A stretch of DNA of 64,000 bases from Mucilaginibacter sp. JRF (GTDB lineage Bacteria; Bacteroidota; Bacteroidia; Sphingobacteriales; Sphingobacteriaceae): positions 558,001 to 622,000 of the forward strand of contig NZ_JADFBY010000001.1 in NCBI RefSeq assembly GCF_015223065.1, in the 5' to 3' direction. The position numbers and the translations under genes are program-made. The notes beneath the pieces are model-generated. The model had not been told where the DNA came from, ran no database searches, and saw only the letters and a program-made list of their open reading frames with translations. This document shows, piece after piece, positions 36,355-45,613 of the stretch (its first letter is position 1; each line of letters starts with the position of its first letter).

Positions 36355-37004
36355 TGGATAAACCAAAAATAACCGGCGGAGTTTATCTGGTCGTCGATCC
36401 GGCAATGGACAGGTCTATGCTGTTGTCAAAACTGGCACCGGCATTAAAAGCAGGTATTAATGCGGTACAGATATGGGGCAACTGGTTACCCCATGCCGAC
36501 AAACGGTCATATATCGCCGCAGTATCCGGTCTTTGCCGTGCCTATAAGGTTCCCTTACTAATTGATAACGATTGGGAATTGCTGCTGGATTCTACCGATC
36601 TGGATGGCGTGCATTTCGATACCATACCGGAAAACTACCCGGAGATAAAGAAAAAAGTAGCCAGGCCTTTTTTGGCAGGGATCACTTGTTCAGGTGATCT
36701 GGAGATCGTGCGTTGGGCAGATAAAAATCGGTTAGCCTATGTATCCTTCTGTGCGATGTTCCCATCAATATCCGCGGGAAGCTGTACTATCGTTATGCCA
36801 TCAACGGTCAGGGAAGCCCGCTGCATTACCGATCTGCCTTTATTTGTTTCAGGCGGTATAACGCCTGAAAATATACTTTCACTTCGCAAACTTACACCTT
36901 TTGATGGTGTGGCCGTTATCTCTGGCATCATGAGTGCTGATGACACATCTTTAAAAGTCAGCGCTTATCAAAGCGCTTTAAATTCAACAATACATAACTT
37001 ATGA
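36354..37004 (+). CDS. thiE: Thiamine-phosphate synthase family protein (ThiE-like)
   Basis: A 216-residue TIM-barrel protein of the ThiE/TenI family, starting at ATG 36354, which overlaps the previous stop. Visible landmarks are the LIDNDWELLLDSTDLDGVHF phosphate and metal region, SFCAMFPSISAG in place of the usual GPVFPTxTK, and FVSGGITPENI near the end. The family joins HMP-PP and thiazole phosphate to give thiamine phosphate. The diverged middle loop makes exact substrates uncertain. The TPP riboswitch supports a thiamine role. Confidence 0.82.
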   Translation: MDKPKITGGVYLVVDPAMDRSMLLSKLAPALKAGINAVQIWGNWLPHADKRSYIAAVSGLCRAYKVPLLIDNDWELLLDSTDLDGVHFDTIPENYPEIKKKVARPFLAGITCSGDLEIVRWADKNRLAYVSFCAMFPSISAGSCTIVMPSTVREARCITDLPLFVSGGITPENILSLRKLTPFDGVAVISGIMSADDTSLKVSAYQSALNSTIHNL

Positions 37005-37261
37005 AACTAAATACCATCGCAAAACTTTGTTGCCCTTTCGATAAGCAGGACCTGCAACTGAAAATACTGTCGCACGATCTTGATCAAAATGTGATTGAAG
37101 GCATCTTGAGTTGTAAAACCTGCCTGCGCAACTATCCCATTATTTATGGCGTACCGATCATGGCACCCGATGAATATCGTCAGATCGCTTTGGAACAGCC
37201 GGTAATAGATCGTTGGAAACTTGACTATTATATCGATCCGGTGAAATTATTGCCTAAATAA
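37001..37261 (+). CDS. Trm112-like zinc-binding small protein
   Basis: An 86-residue protein starting in the ATGA overlap with the ThiE-like gene. Cys10/Cys11-PFD, then GILSCKTCLRNYPIIYGVPIM (Cys38 and Cys41) match the Trm112/UPF0434 zinc fold. In eukaryotes and archaea Trm112 is the activating subunit of several methyltransferases. Its place in a TPP-controlled operon with a methyltransferase suggests the same partnership. It is the last gene of the operon. Confidence 0.82.
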   Translation: MKLNTIAKLCCPFDKQDLQLKILSHDLDQNVIEGILSCKTCLRNYPIIYGVPIMAPDEYRQIALEQPVIDRWKLDYYIDPVKLLPK

Positions 37262-37389
37262 TACGGTTGGCAATTCTGATCTAAAATGACTATTCAATTG
37301 AGTTGATAACTGCATTGCTCAAAAAAGAGTGGTAATGTACTGTAGTATTGCCTATTGTATTATTGCAGCAGTTTACTAAAAGTTTTTCA

Positions 37390-37675
37390 TCATTCGGATG
37401 AATTGCTGATAAGTTTCAGGTCAAATTCTTTGAGGTAGCGGGCTGTATCAGTAATTTTTAGTTCAAGCCTGCTAAGATTTGAGTTGCTCGATGTCTGCTG
37501 TTTTTCCTTTCGCCCGCCCTTCGAAAGAGTCCCAGTGTTTAGGCTCAATTCTTTCACCACTGGCAATTTCAACACGTTATCCTTCTACAGTTATCCGCAT
37601 GTAAAGCTGAACTTTCTGCTCTTTGGCATTTGCTCTCTTTTTCAAATAAAAGAGAATTGCTACATTTTTAGTCAT
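37390..37675 (-). pseudogene. Tyrosine recombinase (integrase) N-terminal remnant
   Basis: From ATG 37675 the minus strand reads MTKNVAILFYLKKRANAKEQ and on to QLYMRITVEG, then an in-frame TAA, then RVEIASGERIEPKHWDSFEG and KTADIEQL before a frame change and further stops. The fragment in the other frame continues LELKITDTARYLKEF. This is the arm-type DNA-binding N-terminus typical of Bacteroidota phage-type integrases (mobile-element tyrosine recombinases). The catalytic domain is absent. It marks a decayed integrative element. Confidence 0.75.
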
Positions 37676-37864
37676 AAAAAAGCTGTTAAAAGTTATACAA
37701 AATTAACTTCGCAGCATAATTTAAACAAGATGTCCAATTGATTAATATGTTGATAGTCAATTATTTTACTGTCTTATGGTGAGCGGCTTAGTGTAAAGTG
37801 ACCTGCTCACCAGAAGTCACCAAAAAGGTGATTTTAGATGAACAAAAGGACTTCCATTGACAAC

Positions 37865-37893
37865 AAAAAACCCTCAAACATAGCGTATGAGGG
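37865..37893 (-). terminator. Minus-strand intrinsic terminator
   Basis: On the minus strand CCCTCA pairs with TGAGGG around an 11-nt loop, followed by TTTTTT. It lies just past the tRNA-like 3' end and upstream of the integrase remnant. Confidence 0.65.
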
Positions 37894-37917
37894 GTATTAG
37901 TGTTTTTTGATACCTAC

Positions 37918-38209
37918 TTAGTGGAGCCGGAGGGAGTATAATTGAACCCCTAATTCCCATTTTGACACTCTTAAGTGAGATAAAAACGTAATTAGGATTT
38001 CGATAATCGTTAGACATGCTATTGCGGTAAAAGCCATTTTTAAAATTAATTCTCCCCGCTTTATACGAAATGGTTGCAATGATAATTGTGCGGTAAACTG
38101 TGGGATATTATACGGGTCGATTTTGCCAAGTGTTTCAAAGGCATCAAAGGCTTTAGAGCCAACGGATGTTAATCGAAATGACGCATGATACCATGATTTT
38201 TTACTGCGA
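37918..38209 (-). pseudogene. Start-less open frame running into a tRNA-3'-end-like sequence (possible attachment scar)
   Basis: A minus-strand frame is open for about 96 codons between a stop inside the AraC gene and TAA at 37918, without an ATG at its 5' end. It reads protein-like (SVGSKAFDAFETLGKIDPYN, a hydrophobic MAFTAIACLTIIEIL). Its last codons coincide with GGGGTTCAATTATACTCCC then TCCGGCTCCAC, which resembles a tRNA T-arm and acceptor end with a disrupted loop. With the integrase remnant nearby this may be an att junction. No complete tRNA can be folded. Confidence 0.3.
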
Positions 38210-39100
38210 TAAATTCATTTTAAATTGTGATGGTGTTAACCCCGTTTGATTTTTAAAGAATTTGCTGAAGAAGAACTGGTTGCTAAAATTGAGCTGAGCA
38301 GCCACATCTCCGATGGTCAACGATGGAGTATCTAAAAGTATCTTCGCTTCTGCGATGACCATTTCATCGATCAACTGACCCACTGTTTTGCCGGTGAGTT
38401 CTTTGACCGTCTTGGTAAGATGCTTGGAGGTGACAAAGATCTTGTCTGCATAGAATTGAACGCTTCTGTGTATATTGAAGTTTATCGAAAGTAATTTAAG
38501 GAAGTTCATCAGAAGTTCCTCTTTGCGGGTAAAACGTCCGCCCGTATCCCCACGTTGCTTGCCAAAAATATCAGCTGCTTCCAGCATGAACAGATTGAAT
38601 CCGTGAAACATCAGGTCTTCCTTGAAATTATGCGCTTTATCTGCATGGCTTTTCTTTAACATCAGCATTAAATTCTGTAACGTATGGGCTTCTTCCGGGC
38701 TTAATTTAAAGTGAGGGTTATGATTGGTCAGCAAAAAATTAAATACATTCACATGCTTTTTGTGTATCAGTGTGCTGGTAAAAAAGGCTCTTGTGAAGCC
38801 GGCACCGAGGATCTGACCATCCGTTCCTGTATGAAATTCGTGAATAATTCCCGGGGATATGATAAACAGATCATTGGGCAAAAGTTCATAGTCCAACAAA
38901 TTGTATTTCATTTTCGTAACTCCTGCCAGCGCCAGTAAAAAGGTGAAATGATCACCTTTGACAGGTTTTTGGTAGCTCGGAGTTCCGATCATTTCATCGC
39001 TCCTTATTACATGGAACTGATTTCCCAGGCATTCATTTCCGGAAGAATCATTGATATCGCCAATGGAAATAACAGGCACAGATTTAACAGAATTTTCCAT
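38201..39100 (-). CDS. AraC family transcriptional regulator (cupin sensor)
   Basis: A 299-residue regulator. The N-terminal part is a cupin-type sensor (DHFTFLLALAGVTKMKYNLLDYELLPNDLFIISPG). The C-terminal AraC HTH is VRFYADKIFVTSKHLTKTVKEL-like (VQFYADKIFVTSKHLTKTV) then IGDVAAQLNFSNQFFFSKFFKNQTGLTPSQFK. The target is not evident; the DUF4249/TonB receptor operon lies on its upstream side on the same strand, and the mobile-element remnant lies downstream. Confidence 0.92.
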   Translation of the reverse strand: MENSVKSVPVISIGDINDSSGNECLGNQFHVIRSDEMIGTPSYQKPVKGDHFTFLLALAGVTKMKYNLLDYELLPNDLFIISPGIIHEFHTGTDGQILGAGFTRAFFTSTLIHKKHVNVFNFLLTNHNPHFKLSPEEAHTLQNLMLMLKKSHADKAHNFKEDLMFHGFNLFMLEAADIFGKQRGDTGGRFTRKEELLMNFLKLLSINFNIHRSVQFYADKIFVTSKHLTKTVKELTGKTVGQLIDEMVIAEAKILLDTPSLTIGDVAAQLNFSNQFFFSKFFKNQTGLTPSQFKMNLSQ

Positions 39101-39327
39101 ATAGATAGATAATGATCTTAATAAAATGCTTTACAACTCAGCTCTAATCTCGTATGAACTATATACGTACCGTTGCTGCGTAATAACGAATATAACTTAA
39201 AAACTGCAAACCAAATTCTATGATAGACCCCTTAACGCTGCTTATTTATGTAAACAATGAGAATATAAGACATGACGCTTGAAATGTTTCAGTTTAATAT
39301 CTTGCGACTATCCAGGATCAGACATGC

Positions 39328-40170
39328 CTATTTCATAATGCTGACCGGTAATATATCCGACAGTGATGCACCGAAATAACCAGTCGCGACCTTGGCAGAA
39401 GCTGGATCGACATTGCGTACATTTGTCGGTACATTAGCAGGGACGGGCGCAAATAAGCCGCCGTTATCTACCTGCGTTTTGAGCTGGTTCCAGAAATTGT
39501 AGGCTTCCGGGTCAAGCGACCATTGTTCGACGGTTAAGCGGTCACCGGTCTTATATCCTGTAAAAGAATTCATCTCCAATCCCTGGATATAATTACCTTC
39601 TACGTTGTCGTCGTTATAGATATTCAGATCATCAATTTGATTTTGCGGTACACCATTCCTTTTGATCAGGATACGGAGCGCATCCCCTTTACCAGCAAGT
39701 TCCTGCCCCCATATTTTTACGCGATAACCCACACTATCGTGGTTTCCTCCCTCGGGATAGTAGCGGAACGTCAGCGAATCGATGACCGGGGACAAGCGTG
39801 ACACGGAAGTGGTCGCCGTATAAGTTTCCCCCGCTGCCCGTACGGTCAGGGTATATTTGTAATTTACAGTAGCCCTTAACTTTTTAATGGCGAATACACC
39901 GGTGCTTACCTCTTCGAGTTGCTCGGTATTACCATGGTCATCGGCCAATGTGATGGCCGCACCCGTAACCGCAGGAGCTTTGGTCTGCTCAAAGAAATTG
40001 ACAGTTTTGGTAAGCCGGATCGTGTCACCACCCTGCCGGTCGGTGATCCAGCCATCAACATTAAGCACGGGCGTACCAGGGCGAAGTGGTACACTGGGCA
40101 GATCTTTTTCGCAGGCGCTGACTAACATGGCGCAAAAAAACAGAAGCAAAGCGATTTTAGTGATATTCAT
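39328..40170 (-). CDS. DUF4249 domain-containing lipoprotein
   Basis: A 280-residue lipoprotein; lipobox CAMLVSAC gives Cys20 as the anchor. The body (VLNVDGWITDRQGGDTIRLTKTVNFFEQTKAPAVTGAAITL and YTLTVRAAGETYTATTSV) matches DUF4249 proteins, which nearly always accompany a TonB-dependent receptor, as here 25 nt upstream on the same strand. It is probably the outer-membrane surface partner of that receptor. The ligand is unknown. Confidence 0.88.
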   Translation of the reverse strand: MNITKIALLLFFCAMLVSACEKDLPSVPLRPGTPVLNVDGWITDRQGGDTIRLTKTVNFFEQTKAPAVTGAAITLADDHGNTEQLEEVSTGVFAIKKLRATVNYKYTLTVRAAGETYTATTSVSRLSPVIDSLTFRYYPEGGNHDSVGYRVKIWGQELAGKGDALRILIKRNGVPQNQIDDLNIYNDDNVEGNYIQGLEMNSFTGYKTGDRLTVEQWSLDPEAYNFWNQLKTQVDNGGLFAPVPANVPTNVRNVDPASAKVATGYFGASLSDILPVSIMK

Positions 40171-40195
40171 AATAGTAAGTATTTGATCAAGTGAA

Positions 40196-42571
40196 TTAAA
40201 AATGAAAGTTCCAGGTTACGCCGGGAACGATAGAGCCGATCACCGATAGCTGCGTGGCAATGGTGCGGTTCGCATTGTTGGGGTCTTGTTTAAAATAAAG
40301 GGCATACACGTTTTTCCGGTTGAGTACATTGTACAGCGAAAACACCCATTCGCTGCTGAACCGGCTGCCGGGGCGATGCTTAACGTGTAAAGTTGCAGCA
40401 AGGTCCAACCGGCTATAAGGACTATAACGATAATTGTTGCGTAGATCACCATTATTGTATGGAACGATGATGCCCTGAAACTCACTTCTGCCCGATGGAA
40501 ATGTCGCGGCGACACCGGTTTGATACACGTAATTAGCTGAAAGATCCCATTTCGTGCTGTAGTTATATACAGCCACCAGGTTCAGGTTATGCGTGCGGTC
40601 ATACTTGGCATTGTACCAATCGCCGTTATTAATGCCGTTGATCTTACGTTCTGTTTTACTCAATGTATAACTGGCAAACCCGTTCAGCTTGCCGGTGTTC
40701 TTTTTCAAGTAAAGCTCCAACCCGTATGATCTTCCGTCGCCATATACCAGATCCTTTTCAATGTCAGGGTTACCCATAGGTTCTGTTCCGTTGATCACGT
40801 CTACCTGGTTGCTCATCGTTTTATAGTAGCCTTCGGCGGATACCTCGAAATCACGTGCCGACCGGAAATAACCAAGGGAAAACTGATCGGCCAGCTCGGG
40901 TTTGATATTGTTGGTGGACGTCATCCATGAATCGAACGGTGTGGAAGCGGAAGTTGCCGAGATGAGGTGTACATACTGGGCCATGCGGTTATAGCCCGCT
41001 TTTACAGAACTGTTTTCAGAAAGCAGATAGCGCAGCGAAAGCCTTGGCTCAAAATTGGCGTACGATTTTATGGAAGCTCCCTTGTTATATTCAACGGTTT
41101 GTATTGGTGTCAACTCTTTTCCTGCTGTACCGCCGTAAGTATACACCGGCCCGGTTTGTGCGGCTATGGCGTTAAAGTACGACAGGCGTGCGCCGTATTG
41201 TGCAGAAAGTTTTTCGCTGAATTTGTGGGTGTTGCTGATGTAAAGGCCCAGTTCATTAGCGGATTGCCGGGCGGATGCGGTGGTATTAAAAAGCGAACTG
41301 TCTGTCAATGGTGTTTGTATACCGGGACTGACCTTATATTGAATAGCAGATAAGCCGAACGACAGGTTTATTTTTTCATTTCTCCGGTAGATCAAGTCCG
41401 TTTTTAACTGGTACTGGTTAATATGCTGTTTATTGATAAATGATTGTGGTTCCTCCAGCACGCTCAGGTCGCTTTGATACCGGCTGAAGAGTGCCGTGGT
41501 CTTTGCGGATAATCCCTCTGAGAATTCATGCACATGTGTTGCCGCGGCATTGGCATTACTGTACCCTAGCCTGAAATCCTTACTCATGCCCAACCGGTCG
41601 TTGCCATAATAACCGGCAATACTGATATGGTCTTTCGTGCCGATCTGATAGTCAGCTTTGCCGTTAAAATCCTGGAAGTAGGCCACCGTAGAATTGGTAT
41701 TCGGGTTGCTTGACAGCTTCAGGAATAGATCGGCATAAGTTCTGCGTCCGGCCAAAAACACCGATCCTTTATTTTTGAGGATAGGCAAACCCGCCGCCAG
41801 CCGTGCTGATACGGTACCTATACCTCCGGAAACAGCTAAAGAATCGGCATTGCCGCTTTGCAGTTTAATATCCATCACTGAGGATAGCCTGCCACCATAG
41901 TCGGACGTAATGCCGCCTTTCAGCAGCTTTACATCCTGCACTACCTCCGGGTTAAAAACAGAAAATAATCCAAACAAATGGGACGTATTGAATACCGGTG
42001 CACCATCCATCAGTACCAGGTTTTGATCGATGTTTCCGCCACGAACGTTAAATCCGCTGGAACCTCCGCCAACAGAACTTACACCGGGCAGTGTCAGTAC
42101 GCTCCTCACAACATCCACCTCGCCAAACAGGGCAGGCATCTTCTTCAGTGTAGTGATGCTTATGGACTGCGCGCCCATTTCCATATTCCTGACGGGGCTT
42201 GACTTTCTTTGTGCCCGTACCACAACTTCCTGCAAGCCGGTACCACCGGTTCTTAACACGAAGCTGAACTGCCTGTCGGCGTTTATAATCAGTTCCTGGT
42301 TTAAGGACTGGAAGCCAACATAAGAGCATAAAATGTTATAGCGACCTTTCAGTAAACGGAACTTGAATTGTCCGTTGATATCGGTGGAAGTGCTTAAAGG
42401 TTTTTGTCCGCCTCCCGGTGCCGGATTGATCCTTACGGTTACACCAATAAGACTTTGCCCTAAAGTATCCTGTACCGTGCCGGAGAGGGTAAAGTATTTT
42501 TCCTGTGCAAAACTTTGATGATAGCACAGCCCAAAGAGCAGCATTAAAATTAAAAAGTGTTTCTGATCCAT
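40196..42571 (-). CDS. TonB-dependent receptor with carboxypeptidase-like N-terminal domain
   Basis: A 791-residue outer-membrane receptor from ATG 42571 (an upstream GTG is less likely). A signal peptide ends QSFAQE, followed by a carboxypeptidase-regulatory-like domain (SGTVQDTLGQSLIGVTVRI), then the plug (LQEVVVRAQRKSSPVRNMEMG, GFNVRGGNIDQNLVLMDGAPVFN, VQDVKLLKGGITSDYGGRLSSV) and a barrel. It lacks the SusC-type length. It pairs with the DUF4249 lipoprotein and is divergent from a LytS/LytTR system, a common sensor-receptor arrangement. Confidence 0.93.
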   Translation of the reverse strand: MDQKHFLILMLLFGLCYHQSFAQEKYFTLSGTVQDTLGQSLIGVTVRINPAPGGGQKPLSTSTDINGQFKFRLLKGRYNILCSYVGFQSLNQELIINADRQFSFVLRTGGTGLQEVVVRAQRKSSPVRNMEMGAQSISITTLKKMPALFGEVDVVRSVLTLPGVSSVGGGSSGFNVRGGNIDQNLVLMDGAPVFNTSHLFGLFSVFNPEVVQDVKLLKGGITSDYGGRLSSVMDIKLQSGNADSLAVSGGIGTVSARLAAGLPILKNKGSVFLAGRRTYADLFLKLSSNPNTNSTVAYFQDFNGKADYQIGTKDHISIAGYYGNDRLGMSKDFRLGYSNANAAATHVHEFSEGLSAKTTALFSRYQSDLSVLEEPQSFINKQHINQYQLKTDLIYRRNEKINLSFGLSAIQYKVSPGIQTPLTDSSLFNTTASARQSANELGLYISNTHKFSEKLSAQYGARLSYFNAIAAQTGPVYTYGGTAGKELTPIQTVEYNKGASIKSYANFEPRLSLRYLLSENSSVKAGYNRMAQYVHLISATSASTPFDSWMTSTNNIKPELADQFSLGYFRSARDFEVSAEGYYKTMSNQVDVINGTEPMGNPDIEKDLVYGDGRSYGLELYLKKNTGKLNGFASYTLSKTERKINGINNGDWYNAKYDRTHNLNLVAVYNYSTKWDLSANYVYQTGVAATFPSGRSEFQGIIVPYNNGDLRNNYRYSPYSRLDLAATLHVKHRPGSRFSSEWVFSLYNVLNRKNVYALYFKQDPNNANRTIATQLSVIGSIVPGVTWNFHF

Positions 42572-42816
42572 AAAATTGTTGGTTGACGGCACAAATGAGG
42601 CGTTTGCAGCAGCTTAAATCTTATAAAATCATATCGAAACGCCCCCGAAATGATCTGAAACGGAAAAAATATGAATTGAAATGATCAGGTGTTATGGTTA
42701 ACTCGATGCTCTATTTCGGCGTTTGAAAATGAAAAACAGTGGGTTTAACAGGATTTTGCAGATTTTGAGTTCCTAATTACGGATGTTTGTATACTGTAAA
42801 GCGATATCAATAAAGC

Positions 42817-43869
42817 ATGCTCAGAACGCAAACCGAAAAACCCACGATCAGCGACAGGTGGTTACGTATCGTCGGGATACCGATGATCACCGTGCTGCTG
42901 ATCGCTTTTAGCGACTTTAACCCAATTCGGCTCAGCCCGGAAATGCTGGCCATTAAGGTGATCAAAAGTGTATTCTTTGTGGTATGCTACTGGGAAAGCA
43001 ACCGGATGTTGTTCGTGTACATGCGCACCCGGTATCCTGAGCTGGAAGATACTTCCAAACGTATTACGCTGCACTTGCTGATATTCATCATTTATGTATT
43101 GATTGCTGGCCTCATCTTTACCTACATCAATATAAACCTCCCGCAAAACACGCCGGAATCTTTTTGGAGAGAGTATCGTGATGTTCTGGAGAAAAGCCTG
43201 CTTTTTTTGGGATTAGTTACCGTGATCTATGAATGCATGTATTATTTCGGGCTGTATGAAAAAAGCCAGTATGAGTCGGAAAGGTTGAAAAAAGAAGCCC
43301 TTGTTTCGCAAATAGAATTGCTGAAGAACCAAATCAGTCCGCATTTTCTGTTTAACAGCCTGAACACGTTGATATCCATGGTACCGGAAGATCCGCAGTT
43401 AGCCGTGCTTTTTATTCAGAAATTATCTAATGTATACCGGCATGTGCTTAGCTATAACGGCAGGGATGTGATCGACCTGCAAACGGAAAAAAATTTTTTG
43501 GACGATTTTATCTTTCTGCACCAAATGCGGTTTGGCGATAACCTGATTATTAAATTCGATCTGCCCGCGAAATTGGATCATTTTCGGCTCATCCCTTTTA
43601 CTTTACAAATGCTGGTAGAAAATGCCATCAAGCACAATATCATCTCTAACCGCAAACCGCTGTCCATTAACATAAGCATACATGGCAATACCATCACGGT
43701 AAGCAATAACCTGCAAAGAAAAACATCAGGTGTAGAATCCACCCATACCGGGATGAAGAATATCGTGACACGATACAAACTATTGACAGGGAGCCCTGTC
43801 GAAATAATCACTACAGCGACTGACTTCAGTGTTACGCTTCCCCTTATCATATCTAAAGAAGAACTATGA
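42817..43869 (+). CDS. LytS-type sensor histidine kinase
   Basis: A 350-residue kinase. Four hydrophobic segments lie in the first 145 residues (IPMITVLLIAFSDF, VIKSVFFVVCYW, LLIFIIYVLIAGLIFTY, LLFLGLVTVIYECMYYF). The His_kinase domain has His176 in NQISPHFLFNSLNTLI. A degenerate ATPase region follows (PFTLQMLVENAIKHN, STHTGMKNI). Its TGA overlaps the ATG of the response regulator. It is divergent from the TonB receptor operon, which it probably controls. Confidence 0.92.
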   Translation: MLRTQTEKPTISDRWLRIVGIPMITVLLIAFSDFNPIRLSPEMLAIKVIKSVFFVVCYWESNRMLFVYMRTRYPELEDTSKRITLHLLIFIIYVLIAGLIFTYININLPQNTPESFWREYRDVLEKSLLFLGLVTVIYECMYYFGLYEKSQYESERLKKEALVSQIELLKNQISPHFLFNSLNTLISMVPEDPQLAVLFIQKLSNVYRHVLSYNGRDVIDLQTEKNFLDDFIFLHQMRFGDNLIIKFDLPAKLDHFRLIPFTLQMLVENAIKHNIISNRKPLSINISIHGNTITVSNNLQRKTSGVESTHTGMKNIVTRYKLLTGSPVEIITTATDFSVTLPLIISKEEL

Positions 43870-44636
43870 GAATACTTTTAATTGAAGATGAAGTACTGGC
43901 CGCCAAAAGACTGGCATCACTGATATCGAATTACGACCCCGAAATAGTTGTTCTTGATATTATTGACAGTGTTGAGGATGCCGTGATCTGGTTAAATACC
44001 AATCCGTCGCCTGATCTTATTTTTATGGATATCATGCTCGCCGACGGGCAATCCTTTGAGATATTTGAACAGACCGAGGTCAAGGCACCTGTCATATTCA
44101 CGACCGCCTTTGATGAATTCGCGATCAAGGCTTTTAAAGTTAATAGCATTGATTACTTGTTGAAACCGGTGGAACCGCAATTGTTGGATATGGCGATGAG
44201 AAAGTTCGATAGGTTACAACCCAGACCGGAGAACTTCAGAGAGATCGTGGAATCGTTACTGATCGGCGTAGCCAGCAATAAATATCCCGCACCAACGTAC
44301 AAAAAACGGTTTTTAGTAAAGCAAGGTGATAAGTATATCCCGATAGCGATCACCGATGTAGCTTACTTCAGTTTTGAGGACAAACTATCATTTCTGTATA
44401 CCAGGGGCAAAAAGCGGTATATGCTCGATCATACCCTCGATGAGTTGGATAAAATGCTCGATCCGGCCGCTTTCTTTCGCCTCAACCGGCAATACATTAC
44501 TTCATTCCCCGCCGTTAAAACCATACACAATTATTTTAATGGGAAGCTCAAAGTATATGTAACGCCAGATCTGCCTGACGGTATCGTGGTAAGTAAAAGC
44601 CGGGCTGCTTTATTTAAACAATGGTTAAGCCGGTAG
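43866..44636 (+). CDS. LytTR-type response regulator
   Basis: A 256-residue regulator, overlapping the kinase gene by ATGA. The receiver has Glu7/Asp8, phospho-acceptor Asp55 (LIFMDIMLADG) and Lys100 (YLLKPV). The C-terminal LytTR DNA-binding domain (KRFLVKQGDKYIPIAITDVAYF, AFFRLNRQYITSFPAVKTI, VVSKSRAALFKQWL) is complete. It forms a two-component system with the upstream kinase. Confidence 0.94.
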   Translation: MRILLIEDEVLAAKRLASLISNYDPEIVVLDIIDSVEDAVIWLNTNPSPDLIFMDIMLADGQSFEIFEQTEVKAPVIFTTAFDEFAIKAFKVNSIDYLLKPVEPQLLDMAMRKFDRLQPRPENFREIVESLLIGVASNKYPAPTYKKRFLVKQGDKYIPIAITDVAYFSFEDKLSFLYTRGKKRYMLDHTLDELDKMLDPAAFFRLNRQYITSFPAVKTIHNYFNGKLKVYVTPDLPDGIVVSKSRAALFKQWLSR

Positions 44637-44704
44637 ATGTCGATATTTTAAGATATAGACGGATGAGTATATGTTTTTTCATCCTCCTAATTCAGCGATC
44701 ATGA

Positions 44705-45577
44705 TCAGTGATAGAATAGCTGATCTTCCGGCAGGTCATTTAAATGCGGCATCTGGCCGCTGTTGTACCGGTGATACAGATGCGGAAAGTTTTCGCGTTT
44801 ATCGGAGATGAATGGCCCTTTACTGTAGATCTGCGTTTCCTGTGGTTGTGCTGCGTAGAGGAAGAATTGAGCGCCTGATGAGCCGCCTTTTAGTTTAAGG
44901 TTACTATCGCCGGTTTCCATTGGTCTGTCCAGCCAGCCCACCTGCTGTTTTTCGAGGAGCGTTTCGTTTCCTCCCGCCTTTATGGTTCCGTCGATAATAT
45001 AGATCAACCCGTTATAAGAGGCAGGCAGAACGACGGTCAATTCATCACCGGGTGCTAAACGAATAAACAGGATCGTCGTAGGCACTTCGTTCATAACAGG
45101 GGATGTCAGACCGAAAGCACTGCCGCTGTAAATGCGGATATCGGAGTTGTTGATCTTTTTTAAAGGCACTTTATCAGCAGGTATTTTTTGCCATCGGGGT
45201 GCCATCCCAGTCCTGTTTTCAGGTAAGCGCAACCATAATTGTAAGATTCGCAGTTTGACCTGGCTTTTGATCTCTTCGGTATGAACAATTCCGCTACCCG
45301 CGGTCAGCCATTCCATATCACCGGTTGATGATGAGCGGTCTCCATCTCCGGTCTGCCCCTCCAGCACCAGTGTACTTATTTCAAAGCCTGCATGCGGATG
45401 GGCACCGCCCACAACATCATTTCCCGGCAGGTCCAGTTGGTCATCCATTAACAGGGTGAACGGGTCACTTCTTTGCATATCTGAACCATCTATTACAGAT
45501 ACAGCGGCATGGCCTTGCCCTAAAAAGCCCTGATGGGTTCCCGGATATGTGGTCTTTGTTATCTTACGGTCGATCAT
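44705..45577 (-). CDS. Pirin family protein
   Basis: A 290-residue bicupin. The metal ligands of the pirin family are present: His60 and His62 (GAHPHAGFE), His99 and Glu101 (GIVHTEE). The WLTAGSG motif is typical. Some bacterial pirins are quercetinases or redox-linked co-regulators. It is the last gene of a minus-strand run with a second pirin, an MBL hydrolase, an ABM-membrane protein, an aldehyde dehydrogenase and a GMC oxidoreductase. Confidence 0.92.
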   Translation of the reverse strand: MIDRKITKTTYPGTHQGFLGQGHAAVSVIDGSDMQRSDPFTLLMDDQLDLPGNDVVGGAHPHAGFEISTLVLEGQTGDGDRSSSTGDMEWLTAGSGIVHTEEIKSQVKLRILQLWLRLPENRTGMAPRWQKIPADKVPLKKINNSDIRIYSGSAFGLTSPVMNEVPTTILFIRLAPGDELTVVLPASYNGLIYIIDGTIKAGGNETLLEKQQVGWLDRPMETGDSNLKLKGGSSGAQFFLYAAQPQETQIYSKGPFISDKRENFPHLYHRYNSGQMPHLNDLPEDQLFYH

Positions 45578-45613
45578 TTTGGTTGATGTTAATTTTGAGA
45601 AAGTTTGTAAAGG

